Program-made: the position numbers and the translations under genes
In this document: in pieces, positions 35,601 through 50,600 of the stretch
How the letters are laid out: every line of letters starts with the position of its first letter
Numbering within the stretch: the stretch's first letter is position 1
Notes under the pieces: model-generated
Told to the model about the DNA's origin: nothing
The model's input: the letters and a program-made list of their open reading frames with translations, nothing else
The model's database searches: none
Assembly (NCBI GenBank): GCA_031002005.1
Contig: JARYHS010008074.1
Coordinates: 179,266,494 to 179,330,493 of the forward strand
Reading direction: 5' to 3'
DNA: 64,000 nt
Source of the DNA: Vandiemenella viatica
Taxonomy: Eukaryota > Arthropoda > Insecta > Orthoptera > Morabidae

Positions 35601-38600
35601 ATACATCTTATCTCCTGCACCACCATCTCGACGAACTCTCGTCGGCGTCGGAAGTAGTTGCCGAGCGTCAGCGACGCCGTCTCCCTGACGAGGCCGCTAG
35701 ACACCCCCAGCAGCACCCCGTAGCTACGACACACACACAGGCACATGCGGCAGCTGTCGTCACACAATGCTATACATCTTATCTCCTGCATCACCATCTC
35801 GACGAACTCTCGTCGGCGTCGGAAGTAGTGGCCGAGCGTCAGCGACGCCGTCTCCCTGACGAGGCCGCTAGACACCCCCAGCAGCACCCCGTAGCTACGA
35901 CACACACACAGGCACATGCGGCAGCTGTCGTCACACAATGCTATACATCTTATCTCCTGCATCACCATCTCGACGAACTCTCGTCGGCGTCGGAAGTAGT
36001 GGCCGAGCGTCAGCGACGCCGTCTCCCTGACGAGGCCGCTAGACACCCCCAGCAGCACCCCGTAGCTACGACACACACACAGGCACATGCGGCAGCAGTC
36101 GTCACACAATGCTATACATCTTATCTCCTGCACCACCATCTCGACGAACTCTGTCGGCGTCGGAAGTAGTGGCCGAGCGTCAGCGACGCCGTCTCCCTGA
36201 CGAGGCCGCTAGACACCCCCAGCAGCACCCCGTAGCTACGACACACACACAGGCACATGCGGCAGCTGTCATCACACAATGCTATACATCTTATCTCCTG
36301 CACCACCATCTCGACGAACTCTCGTCGGCGTCGGAAGTAGTGGCCGAGCGTCAGCGATGCCGTCTCCCTGACGAGGCCGCTAGACACCCCCAGCAGCACC
36401 CCGTAGCTACGACACACACACAGGCACATGCGGCAGCTGTCATTACTAATTTTACTTGTACTTAGTATTACCTGGGTGTCAGCACAACCGTCCCGGCGTA
36501 ACATATGCTCAGTGCTAGTATCATTTCAAATGTGTAAGTACATAATCCATTACTTATCAAAGAAGGTGCGTGGGGAACTGCAACGACAGATAAAAAACGC
36601 GAATAGTAAATCTAGAATATGGTTCCGGTGGCTCACTCCGTCCACCAGCTATGTCGTGAACACCGAGACAGCTATTTCCTGGAGCTCCGTAGAAACGATG
36701 TTACTGACCGGAGCCGATGAAATAACAAGACGTATATTAATATCGTAACTTCCATTAAGTTTAATTATCTTAGCATTTTGTTTTAGATTAATAACGCTAA
36801 TTTATTAAAAACAGATGGAAAAAACTTTACGGCAAAAAATGCTGAATAAAATTGGTTTTTACAATTAAATGTAGTCCTTCTGTCATTCGTCATTGCCATT
36901 TTTCAGTCACTATTTTCTCGCTTCATGGCAATCTTTAGTTATTTACAATGGTCGTCAGACTTTAGGTTTCTTCAGACTGGAGGTTGAGTGAGAATTTTTA
37001 ATTACGTTTTATTTCATTTTTTCGTTGAATGCCTGTTCACTGTATCTACATTTTCTTGATTGTAATTCTTTACATTTTATGTTTTTGGGGTTCAATAATC
37101 TGTCCATGTTTAATATTTCTGTTAATATTTCTAAGTCCCTTCAAATTCAGGAGATTTTATACACATTTTGCAAAGGGAACCCTTGGAATGAAACACAGTT
37201 CAGATTCGCGTTTCATCCAAATTAAGTCATCCTATCATGATCGTCAACCCTAAAAATGGGAACTAATATTGACCTGTCACCACACCAAAAACACGGTCAC
37301 AATAAATTTAGAATAATCCTTTTTTTTTCATGTGGCAAGATAAATTAACGAAATAGCGAGGTCGACGCTAGCTGAAGCCAGAGAAGGAGTGTCACTGAGA
37401 GATACCTTGGCCATCCAGTAATCTTCCCTCTCCTCAGAGACACATATTTACTTTTTGCTGGGAGGAATCGTGCTAATTTCTTTGAACCGGAAGTCTTCTC
37501 TCCTGGTATAAGCGTGATAAGGACTCTTCTCGAGATTAACCTTCTCTGCTCGCGTACAATTAATCCTTACTTTTCCTACCCTCGTCCATCCGCTTCGGAA
37601 GTGGAAAATCTCGTACTTTGCCAATGAAATTTGTTGTGTTCAGTGAGAGATGAGTTCATGTTGCAGTAAAAAAAGCCGAAACCATGCTTTAGAAATTATA
37701 TACATCCAACGGTTGTTAATACGAGAAATAGCTATAATTAAACAATAGCTTGTTGTACTTCATACAACCATTCTTAGGCATACGTGTTTATCTTTTAAGA
37801 CCAATTACGCTAAAAATTTCCTTTTATAAAACAGGTTATGATTGCTAAGTGTATTCAACCATCATCTATTTCAAGTTAATGCATATTAATTTCAAAGCTC
37901 CACTCATTGGCAGCTAATCAGAACTTTCAACACTCAGCAATAGCACTTTGATTAACAGTACGGAGATTTTAATAATTGCAATGTTTCCTCTTCATAAAAT
38001 ACACTGACATATAGTATGAGTAACCGAGAAGCTCCATTTATATTTGACAGAATGTGAAAACAAACTGGGACACAAAAAAAAGCACCAATTTCGAATGTTT
38101 ATGACAACACTGTACTTATAAAAGAGCATGTTGGTAATTTTTTTCACTTTCCTCTTTATACGTTGGTTTCTTTCCATACTTAACGCTCCAAACATCAGCT
38201 CGTTTTCTTTAATGCTTTAATCCAAGCTTTGTTCACCTTTCTCTCAGTGTTAAATGTCGTCAAGAGCTTATTTCATTAATCCTGGGCGTAATACTGTACC
38301 TTAATAAGCAAACTTTGTTTATTGTTCCCATGATGTTGATGTAACAAAGCGTTACGGGTTTCCAAAATAGACCTGAAGTGTTTGTCTGAGCTATTTAATA
38401 AGCATCCTGCTTTCTGTTTTGTTTGTTACGTAAGCTTTAATTTTATCTCAAAACCTTAATTAGAGTCCCGCATCCCTATTTATGAAGGTATTTTGCCTCT
38501 ATGTGGTAGGTGAATCCAACTGCAGGGTTTCTAAACAAACCCAAAAAATAAGAAAAAACTCAAGTTAGTGCGATATGGCTACTCATTAAAACTGCCATGA

Positions 38601-41600
38601 ATAATACTGGAGTGACAACGGTATGCAACGGTTAAATATAGTAAAAATCGTTTTCCTATTAAATTAAAAGCATATATTGAGTAATCTTAACAACATTGTG
38701 ACATAATGTAGATTTGTTGTGCAATCCGCATCATTAATGATTTGTGGTTTGGGATGTGTAAAATTGAACTGATTATTCTCTTTAAATATAAAGAAAACAC
38801 AGTAAATACAATTTCTCTAATTGATTCACTGTGGTGCATGGATGAAAAATACTAGTTTGTACTTTGAATTAGACTCCGTAAATATAAAGCAAATAACTAT
38901 CGGAATAAGTAGAAATATTGTTTCAGTAATGGTAAAAATGGAATAAACTGACGAATAAAGATTATAATAATGAAGATTACTGTTATTTGAATAATGAATT
39001 TGTTATTATTATAACGAGGATAGTTGGTTAAACCAACCGTGAAAAATTATGTTTCGATAATTTTATCAAATGCACTTCGACCCGGCACAGTTACCAAGCC
39101 GTAAAGTAATGGCTATGAGAAGAATTTATTGCCGGTACACGATTTTTTTTTTTTTTTATCTTGCATTTATCATCTTATTTCATTCTGAAACATGGAACAC
39201 TGAATCATATGGAAGCAATGTAGAGTATTATTTAAGAAGAGAAGTATTCATTTTGCTTTCAATGCTTCCATATGTTTTACTAACACTAAATTCACGCCAA
39301 CCAGAATACAATAGACCCATTATTTTAACTGATTTCAGCTTTAACGACGTAAAAAGAGTAACTGTACACATCAAATGTCAGAGTGAACATCTTCGATGAA
39401 AACCTAAATATATGACGCATAGAATAATCGATTAGAAAGAAAACATGTGGCATATTCCTCTCACAGCTTACCTGTGATACAGCATCAATGCTTGAGACTG
39501 GACTGATAGTTAGAGCACAATTAACTTAAGCATTTTATACCACCTGTGCAGCAGGAAGAACTGAAAATTGAATCCAAGGATGGGAACGACGATAAATTAG
39601 AAATTAGATAATTACCCAAGAGAACAATTAATATATCGATAAATAAATTCAATTTTTCACATTCCTAAAAGGATCTTGTTAAAAAAAAAACCTAAACATT
39701 TACATGTAAACCGTTCAGTGCTTTCAGTTTATAACAATTTACAACTATACATTGTACAGTATTAAAAGCATATAGCATTTCTTCTGCGTGTAGTCAGCTA
39801 GTGAGCATTAATACTAACTTAGCTCTACAAAGTATTGGAATGGGTGCAGCTGAGCCAATGGCGTGCACTTACAAAGGGCAATAACTTAATTCTCATATTG
39901 AAAACTGTTCCTCTTAAGAGTTAATATACTGGTTTATCGTATATCATTTTATATGTCTTTTACATTATCGACCGATAAAGTGGCAAAAATTGCTAGTTTA
40001 TTATGAATCACGTGAGAATTACTTGTAAACACTTACCAACTTGAATAAACCGGGACTTATATTGGCAGTAATGAAGCAAACTACTTTAATGTATAAAAAT
40101 TTATTATGAAACAATGTGTGGGCATAATTATGTGCTGGAATTACCTGAGCAGCAGCTGGTGCAGCTGAAGGGCGAAGGAGGCGAAGAGGCAGGCGAGCGC
40201 CATGACGAGTCCCGCCAGCATGGCGGTGAGGCGCGTCCACTTGCGACGACACAGCGACACCGCCAGCGGCGCCGCCAACAACGACGTCGACGCGCTCAGC
40301 GCGCCCAGCCACGCTGTGCACGACGGACATTATGCTACAGCTGCCTAATACTACAACTGTGGCGAGTTAGCTTCACGACGCTCGCAGTAATATCTGTTCA
40401 TATCAGTCTCTGTAGTACTGGAGATACAAGAAGCGAACCCAGACACAATTATCGACTCACAACGAAAACAGGTCATGACAGATTTCTTGCCATGATTACC
40501 GCTTCTATGACAGAAACGATTCCACAGCAGTGACCCATTGTATTGGCCCAACAATTAAAACACGCTGTGTTACGTGGCATTAAATTGATTTTTCCTCCCG
40601 TCATGGCTTTTCACCTCGTCAACATAGGTCATTACAGACAGGAAGAACGGGAAGGAATTCAGTTATAGTCTTCTGAAGGTAACATACAGGCATTCGCCTG
40701 AATTGATTAGAAGGAACAGTGAAAACCAAAATCTTGATGACTGGACTGGAATTTCATCTTCTTCTTCTTTTTTTTTTTTTTTTTTTTTTTTTCAGCTAGC
40801 CTATTACTTCTGCCCGACAGACATAAACACGCCATGCAGTCAGACATGTTAACTTTGCCACAACAACAGTGATCATTTTATTTTTCTCTACGAGCCATAT
40901 ACGTACACAGTATATTCCTTGTAGAATACGTTAACGGATATGTTAAAACTATGATTCATGTGCATGTTCATAACACGGTTGCCAACCACGTGAAAATTTT
41001 TCAGAGATCATGTCACTCTAATAATTTAAATAGAATGTTTATATAACTAGAATCAGTTGTCAATTTTTTACGGTTACAATAATTGCTGGATGATATTTAA
41101 CCGTTTATTGCTTTATGTTACTGCAATCAGTCCAAAAACTATTTATGGCTGCGTACTTAGATTAATTAATACATCAATCAAGCAATAATATAACAAATTT
41201 AACTTAAGCTTAAATAATTTTTTTGCTTGGTTTCCAGCTGAAATGTCAAAGTGCTAAAGATACACAATTTATTCTGGACACATCTCACCAAACACGCTGC
41301 GAGGAAAATGACTGAAATCTTTTATTTGAAATTGCATGCTCGTGGAATGGCCATAGCTCTGTTAAACAAACGAAGCATTAATACCGACCGCTGTTTCTGA
41401 TTTCTTGAACGATGATCAAACGTATCATCTCCTCTCTCCGCTTCTCGTCTTCCCTTCATCTAGCTCTGTTCCCTTTGATGCAGGCCAATATTCACTCTAC
41501 AGTCTCCGGAAGTAAGTGACAGTTCGACAATCCATCAATGTCTTCGCCGTGGTTTTCTTTTGATCGCTGATGACAGATGCGCCGATCAAAGCAACGACGG

Positions 41601-44600
41601 AGTCAGTCACGTATACCACGTCTACCAGTAAAATGTCATAGTTGACAGCGTATTTATAAATTAATACTAATTTCCTAGGTACCTAAATCTGGTAGCATTA
41701 ACGAGTTAGTTTAGGCAATCCCAAAAGACGTGTGTTGTGAGCCTATTCGAAACTCAGCCAAAGCCCAAAGACCACACGATTCTCTGAAAACGGAAAGCCT
41801 AATAGCCTCGCATAGTGTTGACGTTCCATGAAGGGAGTGAGCAGATGTGAACAGTAATGAGAAAACCGTCACAAATATATCGTTCGCTTTTATAAAACTG
41901 ACATGGGACAAAACGGGTTGAAAATGAGTTTATAGCATGTATCTGGGTGGGATTATTTATGTAGGCTTCAAATTCCAGTTTCAATTTATTTATATATTAA
42001 TATTTTTAAAAATAAGGTATGAACTGTAGAGGATACAGAGATTTGAATATATGAAGCAGACAACTGAGGACGTAGGTTGTGCCTAGAGATGTGCATTATT
42101 TCAAATACATGTATTTCAAATACAAATACAAAATATCTATCTTTATTTTGAATTTAAAGAACGTTGATTTAAACAAGCATTTTTTATTTTATTTGAAGTA
42201 ATTTTTGAAATCATGAATATTGATATTCAGACTATTGGAAACATTAATAAATAAAATTTACATGATAACTTGATTTTACACAATCGACTCGTGTAATGAT
42301 GCCGCCGCCTACTTGCATGTTGTGACGGTTCCGTTAGTCGTTTTTATTCCAGTTTTGTTCACTTATCTGCATTTTGCAAGATATGTAGAAAAACTTTTAT
42401 GGTAAGTGTTAGTGCTAGTACGAACTTCTTTAATCATATAATAGCAATTCAATAGGTTATAGTAATTTGTTATTCTTGTTTTGTAGTACCAGTACTAAAA
42501 GTTATTTTGGTCTCAGAACCAAGTGCCAAACATGTTTAAAAATTTATTTAATTCTTTGTGTTGGTAGTAAAACAAGTGAGGCTAACAAAAAAACACAAAA
42601 ATATGTATTTATTTTCGTTGGAAAAATAATGCTAACATTTCGGAAGAGTATGATGAAATCAGATCTCAACATACAAAGAAGAGAAATTGTTTTGTTGGCA
42701 CTTTGATAAAATGAAACATATAACTCTTGCAACTAACTATCTTACTTAACTCAGTTGATTTTTAAAAGTTAGTTATGAATTTTGTAGTTGATACTTTGTC
42801 ACCATCATGGACTATGGAAATGATTCATTTAGGGCTCTAATTGCAAGTGTTATTCAGCAGTTTTTAAACCCACGAAAATTTAGGTGCCGTTGCACTTGCA
42901 ATAATAAAAAAAAATTGCTGAAGAATCTATGGAATCCAAGTAAAATGCAAAACTAGTTGTAAAAGTAACTGATTTTGTATGCACCTTGGCAGACAGATGC
43001 TATCTGGGTGTGTCCGTTTAATGGATTGATTGTAACATATTTCAAAGAAATGGTTTCTACACTTTCTTGCTGGAGATTTGAAAAGATCTCAAACGTTTAA
43101 TAAAGTAGTGAACTGATTCTTGACATGCATTATGAGTTAGATTTCAAATTATAGAAACTGTGAAATGAAAATACAACAGTTAAAAAGGTCTTCCTCAAAA
43201 AAAATACATGTTTGGTGAGTTCTGCTTCAGTAGAACATGGGGTTATACTGAGGCCTCATAGAATGAACATGAAGGAGAGGTTTTCAAATCTATGAATTAA
43301 GTGAAATAAATTACATACGTATTCAATGAACAAAAAAGTATTTATTTTAATAAAGCATTTTTAAAAATACCTGTTTTGCATTTTGTACTTAAATACTAAC
43401 ATTTCAAACCATTTTATAGTTTGTGTTTGAAATAGAAAAACAAGAAAGTATTTGCATTTTGTATTTAAATGCTTTTTAAAAACTATTTTGAACATCTCTA
43501 AACTTGTGAGGGGTATGTTGAGATTGGATAGGAAGAGATTGAGGATCGCTTCAAACCAGTCCAAAGATTAATGAGAGCAAAAAATAGATAAAATAATTTA
43601 ATAAAAAACTAAAAATTAGATGCTAAATCAATAATTCCACGTAAATATACCTCCAAGTTAGTTTTATAAGAAGGGAACAATATGTTAATTAGAGTTGTCA
43701 TTGATGGTAACATCTGCTAATCCCTTTTATGCTACTTCAACATTATGCGAAACTATTAGGATTTTCATTTTTAGAGAATCGTGTAGTGGGATAGTCTGTG
43801 AGTGAGTATCTAGTAGGATCACCAAACACCTGTCTTCAGCTATCAGATTTAGGAACCTACAGCTTATTGTGAAATCCGAAGCGAGGAGACATGTTAGTGG
43901 AATGCAAGTTACCAAAATAAGCTTTTGCACAGGAGAAGGATGAATTAACGGTCTTTGAAACGCGGCTGATGGAAATGCCAATTTAGAGTAATACATTTTT
44001 CACATCACACTTGCATTTTTTGAAAGCAAAATTTTAAGCAATCAATCAATTATTGACATGTACTTATAATTACGAGACAATGTCAACAAAATAAAAACTG
44101 AATAACCTGGCTTTTATCAAGTTTGCGCTACACTAAATGCCTGTGAGAAAGTTAACTGCTATATGGGCTATCACTAGTGTTGGGTTTCCGTAATCTTGTT
44201 GTTTCATGATAGCTGAGGTGTGCTAAGTTATTCAGAAACTAAAGACCACAAACTTTGGTGAAGACAGCCCCTGCTCACTTAAGACCAACTTATGAAGGGC
44301 GTTTAATAACTGCAATTAGGTGACGTAAGAAATCGGCGACACAAAGTGTCGAGCATGTCCCAGCCGATTAAATATAGGTCAGTATATATCACTAATTTCT
44401 GACTCACTTCCGTTTTAAAACTATCACTCAATTGAAACAAGAAGAGCATTAAAACAACTTACCAGACTATTAAAAACTGATTGTTTTAGTGATCTGGAAT
44501 TCTTAGACCATGCAACTACAATTAAAATAAGAAATGAAGAAATATTAATTCAAGACAATTACTAATCATATGTAAATTGTATCCTGGCAATTACATCCTA

Positions 44601-47600
44601 TATGCCAATTTTGTGTTTTATTTTCTCAAAAAAAAAAATTAAAAAATGATCTGCTGTGTGACCTGTTTGATGATGATGCTGTACAGTTGAAGGAAGGAAT
44701 GTTACGTTTCCCACTTTGTTTGCTGAAAGCATTCTCCGGCTTTCCGCAACAGGTGTGGCGTTCCTCGTACGCCTTTTAATGTCCTCATTAAGGTCTGTAC
44801 CGTATAGCACCTGTTGGATTCCTCCTAACTTAATAAATTACCACGTTAAGGATGGATTAATAGGAGTGAGTGAGCCAATGACGTCAAGTAAAATACGAGT
44901 GCCATTATCTTATAAATAGCGCGCATCAAAATAATTTAATTATCTCCAGTAATAACAACACTGATTACGACTCATTTTGCCACTTATTGATTTTTAATGT
45001 AACGAAAATTGTATTCGAATTTTCATTTCCATACATTAAGATAAAACTCTTCAACAGATGTTGTACTTAACAAAAAAAAATTCTGTTCTGAGGAAATGTG
45101 GTGAATAATTATATTTCTGTTTACTGCTTGAATTATAAAATAATGGAGTACAATAACAAAGTTTGCAACACTATTGAAACTGAATTTAACATGCATAAAA
45201 TACTGAATACACAGAAAACTATATCTTCGTTATATTGTTTCAGTAATTCTTCCCGTAACCTAACGCTGTTTCACTACACACTACACCCAATGTAAAAGGT
45301 ATACACTTATTTAGAGGACCCTTTCAATAAGTTTAAGTCAGATATTACCAGTATATAGTCCGTTTCAGAAATCACGCTTGCTATCCATATCGATATGTCT
45401 AATTCCCAATGCGGTAATGGATGACATGCTCCTATCTACGCGAATACATACATTTCGTATGAGAGGCTAACATTAACTGGGGTGTAGATTTTTTGAATAC
45501 TTAAAGGCCCCTATAAAATTCGCTAATAATAAATGTCAGAAAGACTTCTGACTGATATAGAAATTTGGTTGAGATATCTGAATTGCATTATCTACTGATA
45601 ATTATATTAAATTAGCGTCTATGATATTTGGGTTGTCTGTCGCTATTGGTCGTCTATGTATTTCCTGTAGTCTTTCCAGTTTGGTTTTATTATAGTTTTG
45701 AATATATTTATGGGGTGTGGGGTGGGTGGGTGCGGGGTGTGGGGGGCATTGTACTGGATGGAAAGCATAATGGGAGGTGATCACTGCCGATTGGATCGAG
45801 GACATGAAGGGTGGAGCGGGTTAGTATATTGGGAGAAGCTATAACTATGTACGTCAGGGGTTGTGTTTGATTCGGGACGTGTGGGTAATGGGATGTTAAT
45901 GATGTCACCTCTCATGGCGGTTAGGATGTTATGAAATTGTTGAAGTTCTTGCTGGGTGCGGCTATGGATATTGATATCTGCCATGATGATGCATGAGCTG
46001 TAATGTTTATCTATATATGATATAAAATTTAAAGGGAGGGGAACACCGGGTCGAATGTATATGGTGACAAAGGTGACTGTGAGGGATTTGAGAAAGACTT
46101 CTTACTTTTCAATATATAATAAATTTTAAAAATTCTGACTGCGAGAAGAAATGTTCCGTTGAACAAGATTCTGACTGTTTAGCTGTCTGAAAGAACGGGG
46201 TCACGGAAAAATTGCTACAGGTCTTTTATGGGGTCTCAAATAATGTACAGCTTATGATGCTAGAGGGAAATAGGGTATGTTTCATTTTGATTTGAACTCA
46301 GAAAGCTGAAGATAAAAGTGTCTAAAATTAGTATCCATTTTTCCTTAACCGCTACTCTTGCAACAACTAAATGGCCAGATATTGCTGTGCTTTCGAATAA
46401 TGTATAGCTCATAGTTTTATACTAAAACTGGATATTTTACATTCTGATTTAAAGTCGGAAAGTTAAAATAAAAGTTTCCACAATTTTTCGTTGAACACAT
46501 TCACGCAAAAACTATTGGTAGGGCTTAGTTACTTTATTTTTGGTTTCTCGCTGGTGGTGTGTTAGCTGCGACATGATAAGTTCTAGAGAGATGTCCATAT
46601 TTTAACACTGCTCGTGAAAGAAATTTATGGTAAAAATAATTGTGAATACAGTAGTACGCTAAATTTTCTTATATAGTTTGTTTCAAATCCAATGATAATG
46701 TATGTATGAAGTAACTGTTGTTCTGTGTTATCCTTGCGCGTAATTTTGGTTTCTGAAAAGTAAAGTTCTGTAATTTTTACTAAGATCTGTTTTATAAAAT
46801 TATCATAACAGAGCACAATCATTGCATCCTTTTAAGATCATTACATTTGATTATTCTTAACGAAAGGAATGAAATTGATTAGTTAAGTAATCTTGCAACG
46901 ATAATTATAGTTACTAGGGAAAGACAAAAACTGAACGGTCGAAGTGAAATAGGATACAAGTTTCGTGGCGTAGAGCATAAAACTTTTGTTTAAATCAAAC
47001 ATTTCCTGTAGTAGTAAACATTTGGATTGTATTAAAATCACGTCAAAGGAAGCTAAAACTATATTTACTATATTTTAAATCTTGTAACTATAATAGTTAC
47101 AAATTCATACAGAACAAAATAATTTCATGTGGATTTTGAATAAGCTGTCAGAAGTAATTTTGCAATATGTAGCACATTTTAAACTACGAGGGAAAACTTC
47201 ACACTGGCTTAAATAGAGAAATATATAACCTACGATCAACCACCTGAAAATAATATCAGAATGATTATTGAATTTTTCACAGTATTGCAGTGTATCGTAT
47301 GAGGTTTAAAGTCACCAGTTTTATCCGACTGATCTGCAATTAGATGAATTTTTATAGCAACAATTATTGATAATTCTGATTTAAAGCATGTTTAGATTTG
47401 AATACCAGCAAATAAAACAATCTATCAGTCAAAACACATAATACTCGTGTAGCATTACCAGTAGAGGCTTCTTTCCCATGATAAGTGTTAAGGAAATTAT
47501 AGAACAAGTTTGTCTACATTATGCCTACTACACAAACGTTCAAGTTCTACTGTGTTCGTAGCTTCAACTGGGTAAATCTACACATTTTATGCAGTTTCCT

Positions 47601-50600
47601 TGGTCCCTTTGTCAACAATCAACCTGAAACTGGTTAATTCATTCATTGTACAAATGCTAAATTTTCTTGTTAACAAGGATTTTCAAACCAATAAATTTCA
47701 AACAACACTAAGAATAAATTAAAATTTTTGATTCATATTTACAATTCTGAGGAATAAAAGTAAGGCGATTTCGCAATTTTTAATGTTTCGATAACCCGTC
47801 TCTCAAATGGTTTGATGCAATTCCCGAGATTTTCCTATCCTAAAGAAATTACTTCATCCGCACAAGCAATCGACAACCTTAATTATTTGTTTCGTATATT
47901 CTAATCGTTGTATTTCTCTAGAATTTTAATCTTTAACTGTTACCCCTTTCTATCAAACCAGCCAATCTCACAAGTCTAAAAGCGTGTTTCCAGTCTCCTG
48001 TTTCAAGTGGTCGTATCCAATTTGAGTGTCCACCATGTGAGCTGGATAACTCGTAGACGAGTCGGGCAAGTAGCCGATGGTCGCAGTTCGGAAGGAAGCC
48101 GATGGATCCCTGTGGACACACCGGGTCACCACTTGTGCAAGGCGAAGCAGGTTCCCGAGGTAGACCTTCCCAGGCAGCGACTGGGAACGGCCGTATCGTC
48201 TTCTCTCACGATGGCAAGCTACTTCAGAACGGAGGACGTTTCGCTCCTGGACGGGTTTCAGTGCTGAACGTTATTTCGGTAATGCTGCTGTGGCTAATGC
48301 AGTTGGCCATTCTAAATTATACTGCCAATACCACTAGTTAATTATCTTTAAGTCTGCAGTATTCGTTTTAACTTTCGCTAAATTTAGACCGATTTTTACC
48401 AATAAATATTTTTTCCAAAAACATTGCCAGTAATTCATTTATTCTAAAATCACGATAACTCTTCCTTACAACTGTATTTTTACAAAGTTGACTAAGGCAC
48501 AAATTACTTGAGAAATATTAACATCGTGAAGAGGCTAAAACATACTAATACTGCTCTCGCGGCATACTCGAAGTTTTACAACAACAAATTTTCTGGAGAT
48601 TCGAAATGAGGGCCATAATAAGCTGTCAAAATTATTTTATAAATATAAAAGCGATAGTAATTTTCTCAAAACTGCTATGTAATAATTTTAAACCAGAATG
48701 AAAATAATTTGAAAGCTCAGAATATTAATTTGGAAATAAAACATTGTTTTCAATTACTTAAAATGTAACGCGGTCAACAATAACTTCAAAGTTGATATCT
48801 TATATTTAAGGGGCTTGGTAGTTTTACAATCACTCATACATACAGTTAAAACTATTTTAAAACCAGATCAAATCATATACGATGTCGTTTGTAATTTTAA
48901 TTAATAAAATAATTTACTTAATAAATTGAAGACAAGTTAGAAATATAAGATTTTAAAATTGTTAGAAACTGTGAAAACTGAATATTCTCATGTTTGAAAA
49001 CCGATAGGCTACCTTCGACCCTATCACAATATACTAAGCGCACTTCTCCGTAAACAAAAAATTATCACAGAGTTTTATTATTGTGTTAACTTAACATTGA
49101 AGATACTAAATGTAATGTCCTTCATTCTTTTCTGAATATACGGTGTTACAGAACAAGCGCCATGACTTGTGTCAAACTTCGGTATTGCTGTATTAACTGA
49201 TGCCTAAACTTTCTGTCACCGAAGCAGTTTTTATTTTTGCTAGCAAGATACCAGTTTTTATTCCTCAGAATTTTTACAAATAAAATAACTGATAACCCAG
49301 TCCTTAGGAAATTTATTATTTACCTGCCCAGTTGTAGCTATATCATCTGATAATTTTTAGTATCCATACTTTTGTTCTAAGAGTATATATTTGAGCCAAG
49401 GATCCTAAAACTTTTTCCTACAGGCTAGGGCAAGTACAAATGAGTATTAATTAAAACGTCATCATTTCTCTTTTTTTATAATTTGCAGATAACAATGGCT
49501 CTTTGTGATTTATAAGGACGAAAACAGCATGAGATTCAAATTTGAATTTCAGTTTTATATGAAGTGCTTGAATTAAACGAGGTATCATTTGTTATTAATA
49601 TTTTTATTGCATTTTAGATGTGAATATACATTTACATCTATTCTTCGTGAATATTTGGTATGAATAAATATTGTAATAATAGTATCTTGTCTGACGCCTG
49701 ACATGAATCTGTTGCTACTTACGAACGGCACCGAGTGTGGTGGTGTAACGGCTAGCGTTCTGGCCTCGCATTCGGGAGGATGGTGGTTCGAATCCCCGTC
49801 CGAGCATCCACATTTGGGTTTTCCATGGTTTCCCAAATCACTCCAGGCAAATGCCGGGATGCTTCCTTCAAAAGGCCATGGCCGAATTCCTTCCCATTCC
49901 TTGCCCCCCAACCTTTCCCGTCTCTAAAGACCTCGCTATTAGAAAGACGTTAAGCAGATAAAAAAAAAACAAAAAAAACGAACGGTACATTAAACGTAAA
50001 ATATTGTGTGTACAGTGAAACGGCATTTGGTGGACTAGTAGACACGGTTTGTATGCTGGTTTTAAAGAACATAACCTGCTGTAGACTGACCTAGTGAACT
50101 TCTACGGTAATGCACAGTTTATACTATTTGATGAACAATAACGGGGCTATTAGGTTTATACTCGAAATCTGCATTCTTCGGTGACGAAATCTATTGTGTC
50201 TGGTGGCTTGCTCTTGGATGATGAAGTGCAATGAAACTTCCGTGAACTGTGAATGACGGCACGTGTGTGTATATTTCGATTTCCCTCATGCATGTGTCCT
50301 TTAACTGTGATTGATTTAATTATCCATACAGCACAGTTAACCAGACTGGCGACCTGACGGCCTTAGAATCTTTTACTAGAATTAAGAAGCTTTAGGTGAA
50401 AGAACTGATAGGTGTGGAACGTCACTGTTGCCCAATTACTGCTATAACTTCGTATTTAATAAAGACCCAAAACAACACAAATACGTAACACACTGTTCCT
50501 ACATCCTCACCTTCCTATGACTTTACTTTTTTTCTCCACATACCTAAGGCTGCCCTTTGTGAACTGCAACTTTAAAAATCTTTCAGTGTTTTTGGTAAAT

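Noticed and set aside
30388..36169. Plus-strand open frames of 262-699 codons encoding a 57-residue His/Arg-rich repeat, as a novel repeat-protein gene.
   Set aside because: They are the antisense of the exon 3 array. Openness follows from a 171-bp (3 x 57) unit with no stop in that frame; there is no start context, splice signal or family similarity.
30412..36504. Minus-strand frames of 127-403 codons as separate membrane-protein genes.
   Set aside because: They are read-through of exon 3 copies plus intron tail. Only the last copy has a donor and joins the other exons in phase.
48007..48341. Plus-strand frames in a GC-rich patch as an exon of another gene.
   Set aside because: No domain, no matching splice sites and no second exon. 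It adjoins an old LINE fragment, so a repeat is more likely.
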